A stretch of DNA of 64,000 nt from CBDCFV01 sp965261795 (GCA_965261795.1 OZ253476.1:4588001-4652000); one strand, 5' to 3'; shown: positions 1-9,646, numbered from the stretch's first letter. The notes: generated from the letters alone by a model not told the origin. Made by a program: numbers and translations.

Positions 1-1393
1 CGGTGGCGTCTATGGTAGTGGCGACACCTATTCCCATAACGACGCCACGCTCCCGCAGCCTCTCCTGTTCCGTCCGGAGTTGATGGTACCCAGCCAGCTC
101 CAGCACTTGGTCCAACCCGGCCTCGTAGTCCCCGCTGTCATATTCCCGGCCCATCCCCGACATATAGGGAAAAGCGCCGGGAGGGATGAAATTCTTTCGA
201 CGGATGTCAACCGGGTCCATACCCAACTTTCGCGCGATGAGGTCCATCACCCTTTCTATCACGTAGGCGGGGGCGTGGTGCCCGTAGCCCCGGTAGGGAC
301 CCACCGGCACCTTGTTGGTAAAAACGCCGTGCCCAGTCCATTCCAGGTTGCGAACGTGGTAAGCGCCCTGCACGCCGGAGGGGGTCAGCACCTCCACTAC
401 AGAGTGGGTGCCGCCGTTGGAGTAGGCTCCAAGGTCGGTGTAGTACCGCCACTTCAACCCTGTCAGTGTACCGTCGTTCTTGTAGGCAGCCTCCACGTGT
501 TGGACTTCTCCCCTGCCGTGAATCGTCGCCAGGAAGTGCTCCTGGCGGTCCTCAACCCACTTCACCGGGCGGCCGTGTTGCATAGCCATGATTGCAGCGA
601 TAACCGTTTCCGGGTACGTGTCTATCTTGCAGCCGAACCCGCCGCCCACGTCCCTGGACAGAATCCTTATCTTGTTTTCCGGCAGGTCCAACATTTGGGC
701 GACGACTGTGCGTTCCAAGTGCGGCGCTTGGGTGGAGAGCCACATGGTCATATTCCCGGTGCCGCGTTCGTAGCTGGCCACCACGGCTCTGGACTCCATG
801 GGGTTGGGTATCAACCGCGGCATCACTATGCGCGCGGACACCACCCCATCCGCTTCTCGAAACGCCGATTCCGGGTCTCCGGCAGTCCCGGAACACAACA
901 CGGAAACGTTGTTCCCCAAGTCCTCGTGCACCAAGGGAGACCCCGGCTCCGCCGCTTTTTCCAAGTCCACGATGGCGGGCAACGGTGCATACTCAACGTG
1001 GATACGCTCCAAAGCGTCCCGCGCCGCGCTGTTGCTGTCCGCTACGACAGCCGCCACCGGCTCCCCTTCATATTTCGCCGTGCCGACGGCCATCGGCCAA
1101 CTGCGTTTGACCTTGGTGCCTTCGTTGACCCGGTTCAACGGGAATTGGGCTTTGCACCGGTCACGCACCTCTTCCCCGGTGAGCACACCCAGCACGCGCG
1201 CATCGGCCAGTGCTTGGGAAGCGTCGATATTGACGATACGGGCGTGGGGGTAAGGACTTCGGAGGACTGCCATGTAGACTATTCGTCTCAGGTCTACATC
1301 GCCGGTATAGACACTGTCGCCCATGATCAACCTTGGGTCTTCCTTTCTCTTGACCGACGCACCGATCATTGGCCCGCTAGCACTTGAAACCAT
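1..1393 (-). CDS. Xanthine dehydrogenase/aldehyde oxidase family molybdopterin-binding subunit (3' end outside window)
   Basis: Large catalytic subunit of a molybdenum hydroxylase, which would oxidise an aldehyde, N-heterocycle or similar substrate with water as oxygen donor. The frame is open from an ATG at 1391-1393 to the left edge, so only about 464 residues are present. The N-terminus reads GASVKRKEDPRLIMGDS, then SPYPHARI, the usual opening of the family's a/b hammerhead domain. Further on are VKWVEDRQEH, PVGPYRGYGHHAPA and a PVDIRRKN segment, all family hallmarks. It lies 61 bp downstream of a paralogue on the same strand. The FAD and 2Fe-2S subunits that normally accompany it are not in the window. 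An in-frame ATG at 1369 is an alternative start. The substrate cannot be told from the sequence. Confidence 0.9.
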   Translation of the reverse strand, partial: MVSSASGPMIGASVKRKEDPRLIMGDSVYTGDVDLRRIVYMAVLRSPYPHARIVNIDASQALADARVLGVLTGEEVRDRCKAQFPLNRVNEGTKVKRSWPMAVGTAKYEGEPVAAVVADSNSAARDALERIHVEYAPLPAIVDLEKAAEPGSPLVHEDLGNNVSVLCSGTAGDPESAFREADGVVSARIVMPRLIPNPMESRAVVASYERGTGNMTMWLSTQAPHLERTVVAQMLDLPENKIRILSRDVGGGFGCKIDTYPETVIAAIMAMQHGRPVKWVEDRQEHFLATIHGRGEVQHVEAAYKNDGTLTGLKWRYYTDLGAYSNGGTHSVVEVLTPSGVQGAYHVRNLEWTGHGVFTNKVPVGPYRGYGHHAPAYVIERVMDLIARKLGMDPVDIRRKNFIPPGAFPYMSGMGREYDSGDYEAGLDQVLELAGYHQLRTEQERLRERGVVMGIGVATTIDAT

Positions 1394-1454
1394 GTTCAAC
1401 CTCATCAGGTACGCAGCGCCGCAAATGAGCGCTGCGTTATATGCCTTCCCGCCG

Positions 1455-3791
1455 TTATGCCTTCCCGCCGTTATGATTAATCATTCGCCGTAGCCTGTCG
1501 GGGCTCAGGGGCAGGTCATGTACTTGGACGCCCTTCGAGCTAAGGGCGTTGGAGACCGCGTTGGCTATGGCCGCGCCGGTGGCTACGATGCCGATCTCGC
1601 CCGCCCCCTTCACTCCCAACGGATTCCGAGGCGATGGGGCAAGGTCCTCGACCACGCTGTCGATTACGGGAATATCCAAGCTGGAGGGCAGCAGGTAGTC
1701 TACCAGGGTGCCCGCCAATGGCTGTCCGTTTTCGTCGTAGACCAACTCTTCCAGGATGGTCGCGCCTATGCCCTGCGCTGCCGCGCCCACGATCTGCCCT
1801 TTCAACAACAGCGGATTGATCACGTGGCCCACGTCTTCCGCCACGGCATACTTGAGTATCGTAATTTCTCCGGTTTCCGGGTCTACCTTTAGATGGACGG
1901 CGTGAGCGCCGCAAGGGTAGCAGTCCTCGGTCGATCTGAAGTAATCGGTTGCTTCCAGCCCGATTTCCCCTTGGCTGTGTGCGCTGGCCGGGTTGGCCAG
2001 TTGCAGCACTTCTCCCAAGTGCAGCAAGGGAGAATCCGGCCCGTCGGCCTTGCGATGGACCTTCCCTCGGGAGAATTCCAACTCTTCCCGATCGATCTCC
2101 AAGTAAGCCGCGCTGATCCGAAGGATTTTTTCTTTAAGACTTTGCGATGTCATGTAGACGGCGTTGCCCGCCATGATAGTGCCCCTGCTGGCGTGGGTGC
2201 CCCCGCCAAAGGGCATCAGGTCGGTGCTTCCATGATAAACGGCCACGTATTCTATAGGCACTCCCAGTCCCGATGCGCATATCTGGGCCATAACCGTTTC
2301 GTGGCCCTGGCCCATAGTGGCGATACCAAGATACACGGCCACGGCCTCTCCACCCGTCACCACCACCTTCGCTCCCTCGAAGGACTGCCCGCCGCCGGTG
2401 CTCTTCACGAAACAGGCGACGCCGATACCGTGGTAGTCACCGTCCACCTGTTGCCCCTGCAGGTGTTTTCGGTTGTCGTAATCAAGCACTTCGAGGACTT
2501 TGCTGAGCAAGGCCGGGTAGTTGCCGCTGTCGTAAACAATCGGGGTCGGGTCCGGGCGGGTGAAGCCAACCCTGTACGGCATCTCCGAGGGTTGAATGAG
2601 GTTCTTGCGCCTTAGCTCAACGGGGTCGATGCCCAAGTCTTCCGCCACAATATCCAGCATCCTTTCCCTGAAAAAGCACGACTCGTAACGTCCCGGAGCA
2701 CTGAAAGTCCCCATACCTACCTTATTGGTCAAGTAACACTTTACCCGCCACTGGTAGCTGGGTATGTGGTAGGTCCCGGTCAACATCGCGGCGGTTAAAA
2801 TGGGGACCGTTGCGCCGTGGGTGCGGACGTAACCTCCCAAAACCCCGTAGACCTCCGCCCGCATCCCCAGGATGGTCCCATCACGGTTGGCGGCAATCTC
2901 CAAGCGGCAGACGTGCTCCCGGGAGTGGTTCGCCGCGATCAGGTGCTCCATCCGGTCTTCCACCCATTTGACGGGGCGGCCCAACTTCAAAGACGCGAAT
3001 GGGACCAGAAAGTTTTCCGGGTAAAACTCGCCGCGAATGCCAAAGCCTCCGCCAACGTCGGGTTCGATGAAATGGATGCGGTGTTCGGGCATTTGCAGCA
3101 GGTTGGACAGCACTCCCCGGTTGAAGTGGGGCACTTTGGTCTCTCCCCACACGGTGAGACGCTCCGCGCCGGGGTCGTAAGAAGCTACCAGACCCCTGGT
3201 TTCCAGCGGATTGCCGGTGTGCCGGTGGCATCGGAATTCCTCCGCGCGAGTGTACTCGGCCTGTTGGAAGGCTGCGTCAATGTCGCCTTCAGTCCCAGCA
3301 AACTCCATCGCCAGGTTGGTGCCGTGCTCCTCGAAGAGAAGGGAGTCGCCCCTCTCTGACTGGAACGCATCCACAACCGGCGGAAGGGGATCGTAACGCA
3401 CTTCAATCGCTTCCAGCGCGTCCTCGGCAAGGTAGCGGCTGGCCGCCACCAACATCGCCACCGGCTCGCCGACGTAACGCACCTTGTTGCTTGCCAAAGG
3501 GTATTGGAGGAAACGGTCCAGCCCTCCGTAGACACCCCGACGCATGGGGATGGGCCGGGGTTCCACCGTATCGAGGATGTCTTGATAGGTGAAAACGGCG
3601 GCGACGCCGGGCATTTTCAGGGCCGCGCTGGCGTCGATGGACAGGATGCGCGCATGGGCGTGGGGGCTGCGCAGAATGGCGGCGTGTAACATCCCCGGCA
3701 GCTTGAAGTCGTCTACATACCGCGCCAGCCCGGTAAGGAACCGCCGGTCTTCCTGGCGAATGATGGGCGCCCCAATGTAGGTCTCGCTCAC
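1455..3791 (-). CDS. Xanthine dehydrogenase/aldehyde oxidase family molybdopterin-binding subunit
   Basis: Complete 778-residue large subunit, the normal length for CoxL/XdhA-type proteins. The N-terminus has GAPIIRQEDRRFLTG and SPHAHARILSIDAS (hammerhead domain). The middle has EPDVGGGFGIRGEF (molybdopterin contact) and FSAPGRYESCFFRERMLD. The C-terminus has GVKGAGEIGIVATG, which holds the catalytic glutamate of the family. The AYRCSFR active-site loop of true form I CO dehydrogenase is absent, so an aldehyde or heterocycle hydroxylase is more likely than a CO dehydrogenase. It is the first gene of a tandem pair, and a family A miniature element sits just upstream in the intergenic region shared with the divergent VOC gene. 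No small subunits are adjacent; they may be encoded elsewhere. Confidence 0.92.
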   Translation of the reverse strand: MSETYIGAPIIRQEDRRFLTGLARYVDDFKLPGMLHAAILRSPHAHARILSIDASAALKMPGVAAVFTYQDILDTVEPRPIPMRRGVYGGLDRFLQYPLASNKVRYVGEPVAMLVAASRYLAEDALEAIEVRYDPLPPVVDAFQSERGDSLLFEEHGTNLAMEFAGTEGDIDAAFQQAEYTRAEEFRCHRHTGNPLETRGLVASYDPGAERLTVWGETKVPHFNRGVLSNLLQMPEHRIHFIEPDVGGGFGIRGEFYPENFLVPFASLKLGRPVKWVEDRMEHLIAANHSREHVCRLEIAANRDGTILGMRAEVYGVLGGYVRTHGATVPILTAAMLTGTYHIPSYQWRVKCYLTNKVGMGTFSAPGRYESCFFRERMLDIVAEDLGIDPVELRRKNLIQPSEMPYRVGFTRPDPTPIVYDSGNYPALLSKVLEVLDYDNRKHLQGQQVDGDYHGIGVACFVKSTGGGQSFEGAKVVVTGGEAVAVYLGIATMGQGHETVMAQICASGLGVPIEYVAVYHGSTDLMPFGGGTHASRGTIMAGNAVYMTSQSLKEKILRISAAYLEIDREELEFSRGKVHRKADGPDSPLLHLGEVLQLANPASAHSQGEIGLEATDYFRSTEDCYPCGAHAVHLKVDPETGEITILKYAVAEDVGHVINPLLLKGQIVGAAAQGIGATILEELVYDENGQPLAGTLVDYLLPSSLDIPVIDSVVEDLAPSPRNPLGVKGAGEIGIVATGAAIANAVSNALSSKGVQVHDLPLSPDRLRRMINHNGGKA

Positions 3792-3908
3792 GATTCCCCC
3801 AGACCTGGATGGATTGGGCGGCTGTCACCGCCGTATGCAACCTGTTATTGTTCCGGCGGCGACCTTAGCATATTATATGGTGAAACGCCGGTAGTCCAAC
3901 ACTAAGGG

Positions 3909-4241
3909 CTGACAGGGGTATGTATTTCATTTGGGACTTTACGCAGTTGAACGTGAGACCGCATAGTAGGGTAGGCTTGCTTAAATACAAAACCGCCCCC
4001 AAATGCTCACTATCGGGCCCATTCCGTATCGGGCCCATTCCGTCATTCCGGCGTAGGCCGGAATCCAGGCGGGCCCATTCCGTCATTCCGGCGTAGGCCG
4101 GAATCCAGGCGGGCCCATTCCGTCATTCCGGCGTAGGCCGGAATCCAGGCGGGCCCATTCCGTCATTCCGGCGTAGGCCGGAATCCAGGGGCGGTGGGGC
4201 CGGTTCGTAGCTATAATCTCAATTTTACATACCCTTGTCAG
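3909..4241. mobile_element. Family A miniature inverted-repeat element, copy 1
   Basis: A 333-bp non-coding element. Its ends are inverted repeats: CTGACAGGGGTATGTA at the left, and the complement of CTGACAAGGGTATGTA at the right. It is flanked by a perfect 11-bp direct repeat, AACACTAAGGG, at 3898-3908 and 4242-4252. The inside holds four tandem units of about 40 bp with a hairpin core (ATTCCGGC...GCCGGAAT) beginning CGGGCCCATT. A second copy at 55051-55303 shares both ends and the unique left half but has only two units. It sits between two divergent genes. The right copy of the duplication supplies part of the Shine-Dalgarno stretch (AAGGGGG) of the VOC gene. Short ORFs inside are translations of the repeat. 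Confidence 0.9.
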
Positions 4242-4261
4242 AACACTAAGGGGGTGATTCG

Positions 4262-4759
4262 ATGTCCAGGGTTACGATGATCCATCACATCAATATCCAA
4301 GTCAGCGACCGCGAAAAGACCCAAGAATGGTACGAAAAGGTGCTGGGAGCCGAGTTTCTTGACCGCGGCCCAACGTTCAACCGGCAACAACTCCAATTCA
4401 GAATCGGGAACGCGGAGGTCCACACCAACGACACTCCCAACCCGGTCCAAGTTGCAGCCGTCCACTTCGCGGCGGAAATCGCCGACTGGGACGAGTTGAT
4501 AGCCCATCTGGATGAACTGGAAATTCCTTATTCAACGGCTTTGCGGAGGCCGCCGGGGTCCGAAGAGAAGTCGTCCTGGGGACGCCGGGAATATTCGGGG
4601 AATCATTACACCTACGTCACCGACCCCAACGGCAACATCATCGAACTGGTCCACCATCCTCTCGGAATTGCCGACTCCCATGGCAACAAGGTCGAGATTG
4701 CCCACAACGCCGACAGTCTTCAATGGGTGAAACGCGCTGAGTACGACGATTCTCGCTAG
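4262..4759 (+). CDS. VOC family protein (glyoxalase/dioxygenase fold)
   Basis: 165-residue single-chain vicinal-oxygen-chelate protein. The opening MIHHINIQVSDREKTQEWYE is the first bab module with its candidate metal-ligand histidine. The second module ends NHYTYVTDPNGNIIELVHH, with the expected glutamate ligand after the PNG turn. These proteins use a divalent metal for isomerisation, ring cleavage or drug binding; the sequence does not say which. AAGGGGGTG about 6 nt before the ATG is a good ribosome site, partly contributed by the target-site duplication of the neighbouring miniature element. The gene stands alone, divergent from the molybdenum hydroxylase pair. Confidence 0.85.
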   Translation: MSRVTMIHHINIQVSDREKTQEWYEKVLGAEFLDRGPTFNRQQLQFRIGNAEVHTNDTPNPVQVAAVHFAAEIADWDELIAHLDELEIPYSTALRRPPGSEEKSSWGRREYSGNHYTYVTDPNGNIIELVHHPLGIADSHGNKVEIAHNADSLQWVKRAEYDDSR

Positions 4760-4875
4760 ACCCAAGAGCAAGGCGCGGACGGGGGGCGGTCTCCAAAACA
4801 AAGCAACTTAAGAGACTGGTTAAACATAGGCCGCCCTCGTTCCTTCTTATCGCGGAGCATGATTTCTCCAGATAA

Positions 4876-5250
4876 CTAGCGTTGGGACGGCGGAGGTTCG
4901 TCGAAAGGTTCTCCGGCCGCCATAGCGGCCCGCCTGCGTTGGTCCCACACCTCCCACTTCCGGCGTTCCTCTTCACGCCCTTTTTTCTCACCCTCCAAGA
5001 GACCCTCTTGATAGCGTCTTTGAGTGTAACGCTCTGATAACATTTCGCTCCCCTCTATTACTACCACTGTAGTTCCCGTAACGACGATGAATATTGGTCC
5101 CATTCCCTGCGCAACCGCAAGGGCGGTTGGTATAACTTCTGGACTTGCAGGTGTAATCTCATGGTAGAGAAGGAGGGCGAACCACGCCGCAATTTGAACG
5201 ACGAAAAGGATCAGGAATCGGCCTTCCCGTGTCTTACCTACGCTGAGCAA
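4876..5250 (-). CDS. Small membrane protein with charged C-terminal helix, unknown function
   Basis: 124 residues, start TTG at 5250 by ORF extent only. Two hydrophobic segments are visible, roughly residues 13-30 (LILFVVQIAAWFALLLYH) and 50-65 (GPIFIVVTGTTVVVIEG). A strongly charged helix follows (GLLEGEKKGREEERRKWE) and then a proline-rich end (EPPPSQR). This looks like a small two-helix inner-membrane protein with a cytoplasmic coiled-coil tail. I do not recognise the family. It is convergent with the VOC gene and has no operon partner. Confidence 0.55.
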   Translation of the reverse strand: MLSVGKTREGRFLILFVVQIAAWFALLLYHEITPASPEVIPTALAVAQGMGPIFIVVTGTTVVVIEGSEMLSERYTQRRYQEGLLEGEKKGREEERRKWEVWDQRRRAAMAAGEPFDEPPPSQR

Positions 5251-5425
5251 AGGTTATGACCCCCGATAAGGCGGGGATCACATTGGTAAAAGGCCGGCCT
5301 CGTTCCTTATAGGCTATACCGCAACCCATAGCCGCTGTGAGTATGATCGGGCGGGCGCCTATGTCGCGCGAGTCTCCGGGAACTCATCGTACCCGCCCAA
5401 TGGAAGGCCGTGGGGGAACCTGGGG

Positions 5426-6589
5426 TTAGCTGTACTCAGCCCGGAGTATCTTGGCTGCTTCAAACATGGCGTGCAGCTTTTTCTGTGCGGCCTCCGGAGT
5501 ATTCACGTTTCTCTCAGCGAAGGTGCCGAACCCGCAATCGGGGTTCAGGTAGATTTTGTCCGGGCCGAAGTACTTCAGCAGTTCCTTCACTCGGGCAACG
5601 ATTTCATCCGGGGTTTCAATCTCGTCGGTGCGCGGGTTCACAACGCCGAAGCCGATTTCCTTCTCGTTGCTGTACTCTTTGAAGACCTCCATCTCTCCGG
5701 CCCTGGGAGTAGCGCACTCCAACACCAGTTGGTCGATGTTCATCTGCACCAAGTAGGGAAGCATGGGACCGTAGTTGCCGGTCAGCAGCACGTCTTCCCG
5801 GCGGCTCCAGTTACCACGGCAGACATGCACGCCCAGCTTGACGCCGGAAATGCCCTCCACCGTTTCGTTCATCAGCCGGACAGCTAACTCCAGCTCATCC
5901 GTGGGGTCCCTGCGCTGCGGGAGTTGAGCGCACATGAAGGTCTCTGTCGATTCCTCTCCAAATACTACTTGGCTAAGGATGGGTTCGTCCAACTGGATGA
6001 AGTCAGCGCCTCTTTCTTTGAGGGCCAGTATCTCTTCCCTGAGGATCTTCACCACGTCCTGGGCCAACTCGTCAACCGATCCGTAGACTTGGTCGGACAA
6101 GCCCTCAAACCAACTGGAGCGGGTCAGCATGTAAGGTCCGGGAATCGGTATCTTGATTTGCCGGTCGGTATTCTTCTTAACGAATTCCAACTCGTCCAAT
6201 GCCAAGCCGTTCTGGTTCTCCAACTTCCCAACCACGATAGGGCTTTTAATAGCGAAGGCCGGCACGTCCAACGCCCGCAATACCTCTTCCATACGGGCGC
6301 GGTCTTTCGCGTAGTCCAGCAGGTCCGACACACTCATTAACTGCATGCCGGCCAGCTTGTCCACGGCAAAGGAATAAAAATTGTCCCGCCGCTGCTCGCC
6401 GTCAGTGAGGATATCCACCCCAGCTTCTTCCTGGGATCTTAACGCAGCGATTACTTCCTTGTCGGCCACAGCGTCGAAGTCCGCATCGGATATCTCTCCC
6501 GCTTGCTTCTGACGCAAAGCCCGGATAAGAGCAGTTGACCTGGGCCAGCTTCCCACAACGGTTACGGGAAAGAGAGGAGTCGTTGCCAT
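5426..6589 (-). CDS. Cobalamin-independent methionine synthase-type protein (MetE C-terminal domain only)
   Basis: About 387 residues, equivalent to the catalytic half of MetE rather than the full-length enzyme of about 750 residues. It opens FPVTVVGSWPRS, has ILTDGEQRRDNF, then FIQLDEPIL. The zinc ligands are visible as HVCRGNW (His and Cys), LVLE (Glu) and NPDCGFGT (Cys). Such stand-alone proteins transfer methyl groups to thiols, with methylcobalamin proteins or other small donors proposed; the true substrate here is unknown. An ATG at 6604 is in frame, but ATGAGGG places a GAGGG 8 nt before the ATG at 6589, so I use 6589. Monocistronic. Confidence 0.85.
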   Translation of the reverse strand: MATTPLFPVTVVGSWPRSTALIRALRQKQAGEISDADFDAVADKEVIAALRSQEEAGVDILTDGEQRRDNFYSFAVDKLAGMQLMSVSDLLDYAKDRARMEEVLRALDVPAFAIKSPIVVGKLENQNGLALDELEFVKKNTDRQIKIPIPGPYMLTRSSWFEGLSDQVYGSVDELAQDVVKILREEILALKERGADFIQLDEPILSQVVFGEESTETFMCAQLPQRRDPTDELELAVRLMNETVEGISGVKLGVHVCRGNWSRREDVLLTGNYGPMLPYLVQMNIDQLVLECATPRAGEMEVFKEYSNEKEIGFGVVNPRTDEIETPDEIVARVKELLKYFGPDKIYLNPDCGFGTFAERNVNTPEAAQKKLHAMFEAAKILRAEYS

Positions 6590-6757
6590 GTAGAAAACCC
6601 TCATGTTAATAGGCTCTGAGCACGGCGCTCAGTCTCGTAAAGTCCTCTCACATGGTACTTGCGATGCTGAACATCGTCAACATGGACGGCAGACGGCCAG
6701 CGCCTTTCTATTCTCCTTGCGGGAATCCACGAATGCTGGACTCATGGAATGCTGGAC

Positions 6758-6877
6758 TCATGCTTTCTCAGGAGTAATGGAGGGTAATCTCCACAGGTCT
6801 TCTGACACCAACGGCACATACGGCCGGGCCGCAAAATCGGCCTTCAACTGCTCCTGATTCCAGACAAATTCAGGCAT
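6758..6877 (-). CDS. Possible 39-residue small ORF in a 700-bp intergenic stretch
   Basis: The 6590-7300 stretch has no convincing full gene. A short frame on the minus strand opens at an ATG (6875-6877) with AAAAAGGAG about 12 nt upstream and encodes a protein-like sequence beginning MPEFVWNQEQ and ending SITPEKA. It could be a real small protein or the start of a gene truncated by the stop at 6758. The same frame extends upstream to 7228, but that part is basic and low in protein character. I recognise no family. The rest of the stretch shows no RNA gene or repeat that I can name. Confidence 0.25.
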   Translation of the reverse strand: MPEFVWNQEQLKADFAARPYVPLVSEDLWRLPSITPEKA

Positions 6878-7300
6878 ATATGTGTTAAACTCCTTTTTAG
6901 CGACTCGGATTTGCCGACTAGCGACGGGACTACAGTCAAAAATACCGGCTCTACCCATGGTGGGCGGCGCCCACCCGTGTTTATACGCGGCCAAAATAAT
7001 TACGAGCCTGATGCCCGAGGCGCGGTCGCCGCAGGCATCCCTCTTGACCGACAGCCTCCGCCAGCTGCGCTCAGCATGTGCCACGTCGGCATCGCTATCA
7101 TGCTGATAACTAAGGAGGCGTCTCACCGAACGTTCCATCCTCTTCCTTGACGCCCTGCTTGGGGTTTGCCGTAGCCGCTTGGCCCATCCGGAAGCGGTCT
7201 GCTCATCATCGTTACACAACGGTTGCAATCCCCATAGGCGTGAAGGCTTTCTTTTTGAATGAATAAGTCCTAACCACTTGTTATTTGGGAAGGTGAATAT

Positions 7301-9646
7301 ATGGTAGGTCCAGCTTCAAGGCGGCTCATATTCGCACTGCTCGCGGGACTGTTGAGTGCAATGTTCCTCGCCGCTTGCGACCCTCCGGCCCCACCAACTG
7401 TCCTCGAGTCGATGGTGGAGGTCAGGCCCATTCCGGTGATGGTGGCCGCGGCCGCTACGGGGAGCATCAGCATCGGTTCTTCATACGCGGCGACGGTTGC
7501 AGCCTACTCCTCGGTGGACGTGGTGCCGCTGCCGACGGGAAGGGTCGAGAAAGTGTTGGTGGACGTTGGCAACGAGGTAGAAAAGGGACAGGTCGTCGCG
7601 GAATTAAACCGGGGGGCACTCGACCCGGAGTTAATGGCGGCCAAGGCTAATCTGGCTGCCGCCAAAGGAGCCGCGGGCCCCAACGAACTTAAAGCTCAAG
7701 CGATACTGGAAGCCGCCAAGGCCCGGCTGGACGAGTTGTTGAACCCGCCGGCAGACGACCTGAAAGCGGCCGAAAGCGCATTGAAGGCTGCCGGGACTAA
7801 TTTGGAGACCGCTGAGAGCGGATTGCAGCGTCTCCTCAATCCCAAGATGTCAGACATCCAAAAGGCGCAGACTGCGGTGACAATCGCGGAAAGCAGATTG
7901 GACAGCGCGAAGACCCAGCTGGAAAAACTGCACGATCCGCTGATGACCAACGTACAAGTCGCCCAAAGCGCTTTGGCCAGGGCGCAGAACAACCTAGCCA
8001 GCGCGAAGATCAAGCTGGACGAAGCGCGAAACCCTTCTGCTTCCAATCTACAGAAGTCTCAGAGCGCGGTGGAAACCACCGCCCGTAACTTGGAGAGCTC
8101 CCAAACCAGGTTGGACGAAATACTAAGTCCGTCAACCGGAGACATGGCGTCGGCACAAAGGGCAGTACAAAACGCCCGGGCCAGGTTGAGCAACGCCCAA
8201 AACACTGTCAACGCGGCCATCGCCAAGCAACCCGGCACTACGTGGCAGAGCCTGCTGAGTGCGCGGACTAGCTTACAGGCCAACCAAGGCGTCCTGGACA
8301 GCGCGGACTTCAACGTGCAACTGAGACCGGAAGATATAGCGGACGCCCAGGAAGCTATCGCTCATAACCAACAAATTATCGATGAAATCGTAGCGGCGAT
8401 CAGTGTTTCTCCATTGGGAGACCGGGACGACGTTTCCAACACCAAGTCCCTCATTCCCGAGGACATCAGGGCAGCGGCGTGGTCCGAGTCAGAAGCTCAT
8501 AGAGCGCTGGAGGCAGCCAAGGAAAGCCTCAACGACTTGGAAGACCCCGGCCCGGACATCCTTGTCCCGGCGCGAAACGCTGTAGCCATCGCTCAAGCGG
8601 CCTATGACTCAGCGCGGGAATCCCTGAACGAATTGGAAACCCCCACCGATAGAACGTTGTCGCTGGCCCAGAACAACGTGGCTATCGCCCAAGCCGCTTA
8701 CGACTCCGCTGTCGAAACGCTCAAGGAGTTGCAAAATCCCAGCGACAGCACTATATCGGTCTCGGAAAATGACCTGGCCATCGCTCAAGCAGCTCTTGAT
8801 GCGGCAAAGGCCAACCAAGCGGAGTTGCAAAATCCCAGTGCTGACGTGGTCACCAAGGCCCACCACATCGTAGACGCGGCCCGGGCTGCAGTTGACGCCG
8901 CTTCGGCTCGATTTAATCGCCTGAAGTCTCCTACCGCGGCCTCTGTGGCAGCGGCGAGGGCAGCGGTTGCATCCGCAGAGCAAGCCTTGGCCCTCAGTGA
9001 ACAGTCCCAGGCTCAACACGTCATAGACGCCGCCCAAGCAAAGGTAAGCCAGATTGAGGAACGCATCGCTGAAACCCGGGTCGTGGCCCCCTTTGATGGT
9101 TACGTCACCAAGGTATGGGTATCCGGCGGGGCCACGACCATCATCAACCGGGCGACGCCGGTGGTGTCTATCGTCAGCAAGAACGTGTTGGTGTACATCC
9201 AAGTGGAAGAGACATTGGTGGGTTCTATCGAGCCAGGGCAGGAACTTCAGTTCTTGAGCCCCGCGCTGCCGGGACAGATGGTGAACTTGAAGATCGACAA
9301 CATCTCGCCGGCGGGCGAGCAAATGGCCCACACCTTTACGGTGCAGTTAAGCCCCGTGGCCAGCGTCTCGGCCCTTAAACCGGGTATGTCCGGCCAAGTG
9401 TCCATTCAGACCCAGCACGACCAAGTCCTGCTGGTGCCCAAACAGGCCATCCAGAAGAAAGGAACACAGTCCACCGTATTCGTGGTGCAAGACGGGCAGG
9501 CCCGCCAAGTGCAGGTCCACTTGGGGTTGATAGACCGGAAGTACGCCGAGATACTGGGCGGGGTCAGTCCAGGCGACGAAGTAGTGGTGCAAGGCCAAAA
9601 CCTTCTTACCGAGGAGGCGGCGGCGGTCACAATCATGAGGAACTAA
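7301..9646 (+). CDS. HlyD/RND-type periplasmic adaptor lipoprotein with a greatly expanded a-hairpin
   Basis: 781 residues against about 350-450 for usual membrane fusion proteins. Residues 1-26 are a lipoprotein signal with lipobox LAAC, so Cys26 should be lipidated and the protein anchored outside the cytoplasmic membrane. A barrel-sandwich half follows (VVPLPTGRVEKVLVDVGNEVEKGQVVAELN). Then come about 450 residues of alanine-rich helix in units of about 33-36 residues, each ending in an L-x-N/D-P turn (LLNPPADD, LLNPKMSD, LHDPLMTN, ARNPSASN, LQNPSDST). The second half-lipoyl and barrel domain follows (VVAPFDGYVTKVWVSGG). GGAAGGTG lies 6 nt before the ATG. A second adaptor gene follows 115 bp downstream. 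No ABC or RND pump gene is adjacent. Confidence 0.88.
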   Translation: MVGPASRRLIFALLAGLLSAMFLAACDPPAPPTVLESMVEVRPIPVMVAAAATGSISIGSSYAATVAAYSSVDVVPLPTGRVEKVLVDVGNEVEKGQVVAELNRGALDPELMAAKANLAAAKGAAGPNELKAQAILEAAKARLDELLNPPADDLKAAESALKAAGTNLETAESGLQRLLNPKMSDIQKAQTAVTIAESRLDSAKTQLEKLHDPLMTNVQVAQSALARAQNNLASAKIKLDEARNPSASNLQKSQSAVETTARNLESSQTRLDEILSPSTGDMASAQRAVQNARARLSNAQNTVNAAIAKQPGTTWQSLLSARTSLQANQGVLDSADFNVQLRPEDIADAQEAIAHNQQIIDEIVAAISVSPLGDRDDVSNTKSLIPEDIRAAAWSESEAHRALEAAKESLNDLEDPGPDILVPARNAVAIAQAAYDSARESLNELETPTDRTLSLAQNNVAIAQAAYDSAVETLKELQNPSDSTISVSENDLAIAQAALDAAKANQAELQNPSADVVTKAHHIVDAARAAVDAASARFNRLKSPTAASVAAARAAVASAEQALALSEQSQAQHVIDAAQAKVSQIEERIAETRVVAPFDGYVTKVWVSGGATTIINRATPVVSIVSKNVLVYIQVEETLVGSIEPGQELQFLSPALPGQMVNLKIDNISPAGEQMAHTFTVQLSPVASVSALKPGMSGQVSIQTQHDQVLLVPKQAIQKKGTQSTVFVVQDGQARQVQVHLGLIDRKYAEILGGVSPGDEVVVQGQNLLTEEAAAVTIMRN

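Noticed and set aside
80..1387. 435-codon open frame on the plus strand
   Set aside because: It is the antisense of the molybdenum hydroxylase gene; the minus-strand reading has all family motifs, and this one is His/Val-rich with none.
1455..3791. Annotation as form I CO dehydrogenase CoxL
   Set aside because: The AYRCSFR active-site loop is absent; the loop here reads APGRYESCF.
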